Part shown: positions 5,734 to 6,563 of the stretch, piece after piece
Position numbering within the stretch: position 1 is the first letter of the stretch
Layout: every line of letters starts with the position of its first letter
From: Ignavibacteriota bacterium
GTDB taxonomy: Bacteria > Bacteroidota > Ignavibacteria > Tepidaquicellales > Tepidaquicellaceae
DNA length: 6,563 nt
Direction: 5' to 3'
Assembly: GCA_003158365.1 (NCBI GenBank)
Contig: PMIW01000131.1
Location: forward strand, 1 to 6,563
Position numbers and translations under genes: made by a program
The notes under the pieces: model-generated
What the model was told of the DNA's origin: nothing
The model's database searches: none
The model's input: the letters and a program-made list of their open reading frames with translations, nothing else

Positions 5734-6563
5734 ATGAAATCTAAAAATCGTAAAACTAATGCACAGTATGAAGTAGTGTGTATAAAGTGCAAAAGTGCAA
5801 TTATTTTAGAAGCAGATGAAGTCGATAAAGGTGAATTTACCTGCCCTGAATGCAGTGAATTTAATAAATTCACAAGATTAGACCTTAAAGAAATAGAAGA
5901 AGATACAGCAGATGCTGCATACGGTAAACCACAGAAAAACAATTCAAAACTTTATTATATAATCGCCATTGTAATTATTGCACTGGCATTCGGCTATTAT
6001 TATGCAGATTCTTCAGATGCAGTTCCTTTTATTAATAAAAAAGGAAAATCGGAAAAGCATTTCAAAGCGGGCTCGGATATTTTTAACTCTCAGATGAACA
6101 GCCAGCAGCCCGACCCGAAAGCAATGGAATCGGCTCTTGCGGAATTCAAAAAAGCTGTGGAAATTGATAAAGATAATGTTGAAGCATTACTGAATAAGGC
6201 AATCGTACTCGCAGGTATGGGAAACTTCAAGGAATCAATGACTGACCTGGATAAAGTTATAACTTTAAAACAGGATATTCCAGATGCATATCTTTACCGT
6301 GCTTTGTGTAAAATGCAGATCGGAGATTTGCCAAACTCGCTTGCGGATTTTGATAAAACAATTGAATTGGCTCCCGATAACCTCAATGCAATATTTTACA
6401 GGGCAAATGCAAAATATAGTATGAAAGATTACGAAGGTGCAAAAGATGATATGAATAAAATTATTGTCAGCAATCCAAATATCCCTAACAGTTATGCTTT
6501 CAGAGGAATGTGCGATATTAACCTCGGAAATAAAAAAGCAGGATGTGATGATTTGAAGAAAGC
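5734..6563 (+). CDS. Membrane-anchored TPR protein with N-terminal zinc-ribbon-like motif, cut by the window edge
   Basis: The frame from ATG 5734 is open for 276 codons to the window end; the C-terminus is missing. Residues 16-40 carry Cys16-x2-Cys19 and Cys37-x2-Cys40, a zinc-ribbon or rubredoxin-like knuckle. An acidic linker (50-62) leads to one hydrophobic segment at about 73-90, preceded by Lys65, Lys68, Lys72 and followed by acidic residues. By the positive-inside rule the zinc knuckle is cytoplasmic and the rest periplasmic; this is inference. From about residue 110 TPR units follow. The repeats starting near 151, 185, 219 and 253 keep an exact 34-residue spacing, with the usual small and aromatic residues (for example AYLYRA, AIFYRA and SYAFRG). 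The incomplete last unit reads GCDDLKK, a form familiar in Bacteroidota TPR proteins. No Shine-Dalgarno sequence is visible. It follows a strong terminator, so it likely has its own promoter within 5671-5733. Function is unknown; scaffolding of an envelope complex is plausible. Confidence 0.88.
   Translation, partial: MKSKNRKTNAQYEVVCIKCKSAIILEADEVDKGEFTCPECSEFNKFTRLDLKEIEEDTADAAYGKPQKNNSKLYYIIAIVIIALAFGYYYADSSDAVPFINKKGKSEKHFKAGSDIFNSQMNSQQPDPKAMESALAEFKKAVEIDKDNVEALLNKAIVLAGMGNFKESMTDLDKVITLKQDIPDAYLYRALCKMQIGDLPNSLADFDKTIELAPDNLNAIFYRANAKYSMKDYEGAKDDMNKIIVSNPNIPNSYAFRGMCDINLGNKKAGCDDLKK

Overview
The window looks like chromosomal DNA of an AT-rich bacterium, most likely of the Bacteroidota/Ignavibacteriota (FCB) group. 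Signs on the right 5.8 kb are: about one-third GC where hand-counted, start codons without a recognisable Shine-Dalgarno sequence, a signal peptide ending in the Ser-Tyr-Ser-Gln style common in that group, an exported propeller/TPR-type protein, a family C69 dipeptidase and a TPR protein. No marker gene here fixes the genus, so this is an inference. No phage, transposon, CRISPR array, rRNA or tRNA was seen.

Layout. Positions 1-95 (minus) hold the first 31 codons of an unidentified gene with a GTG start and a strong AAGGAG ribosome-binding site. Positions 223-759 (minus) encode a complete rubrerythrin, an oxygen/peroxide-defence diiron protein. The short AT-rich gap 760-846 carries a PerR-box-like palindrome upstream of rubrerythrin and a CTGC hexamer repeat next to the stop codon of the following gene. 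Positions 847-2904 (minus) encode a 685-residue exported protein with a propeller-like N-terminal half and TPR-like C-terminus. A 219-bp divergent intergenic region (2905-3123) separates it from a cytoplasmic alpha/beta hydrolase (3124-3789, plus). The gap 3790-3953 holds a weak terminator-like hairpin and four copies of a 9-nt unit. Positions 3954-5585 (plus) encode an exported C69 (PepD-like) Ntn dipeptidase, followed by the best terminator in the window (5631-5670). A zinc-ribbon/transmembrane/TPR protein starts at 5734 and runs off the right edge.

The genes do not form one evident pathway. Each has its own intergenic region of about 87-219 bp, so they are probably separate transcription units. 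The common thread is housekeeping: oxidative-stress defence, envelope proteins and peptide or ester hydrolysis.

The most notable feature is a break in character at the left end. GC falls from about 63% (1-60) and 58% (421-480) to 42-45% (601-720), 15% (721-780) and then about 33%. The left-edge gene uses a strong Shine-Dalgarno sequence while the other starts do not. Imported DNA, a mosaic rubrerythrin gene or an assembly join could each explain this. No convincing new biological system was found.
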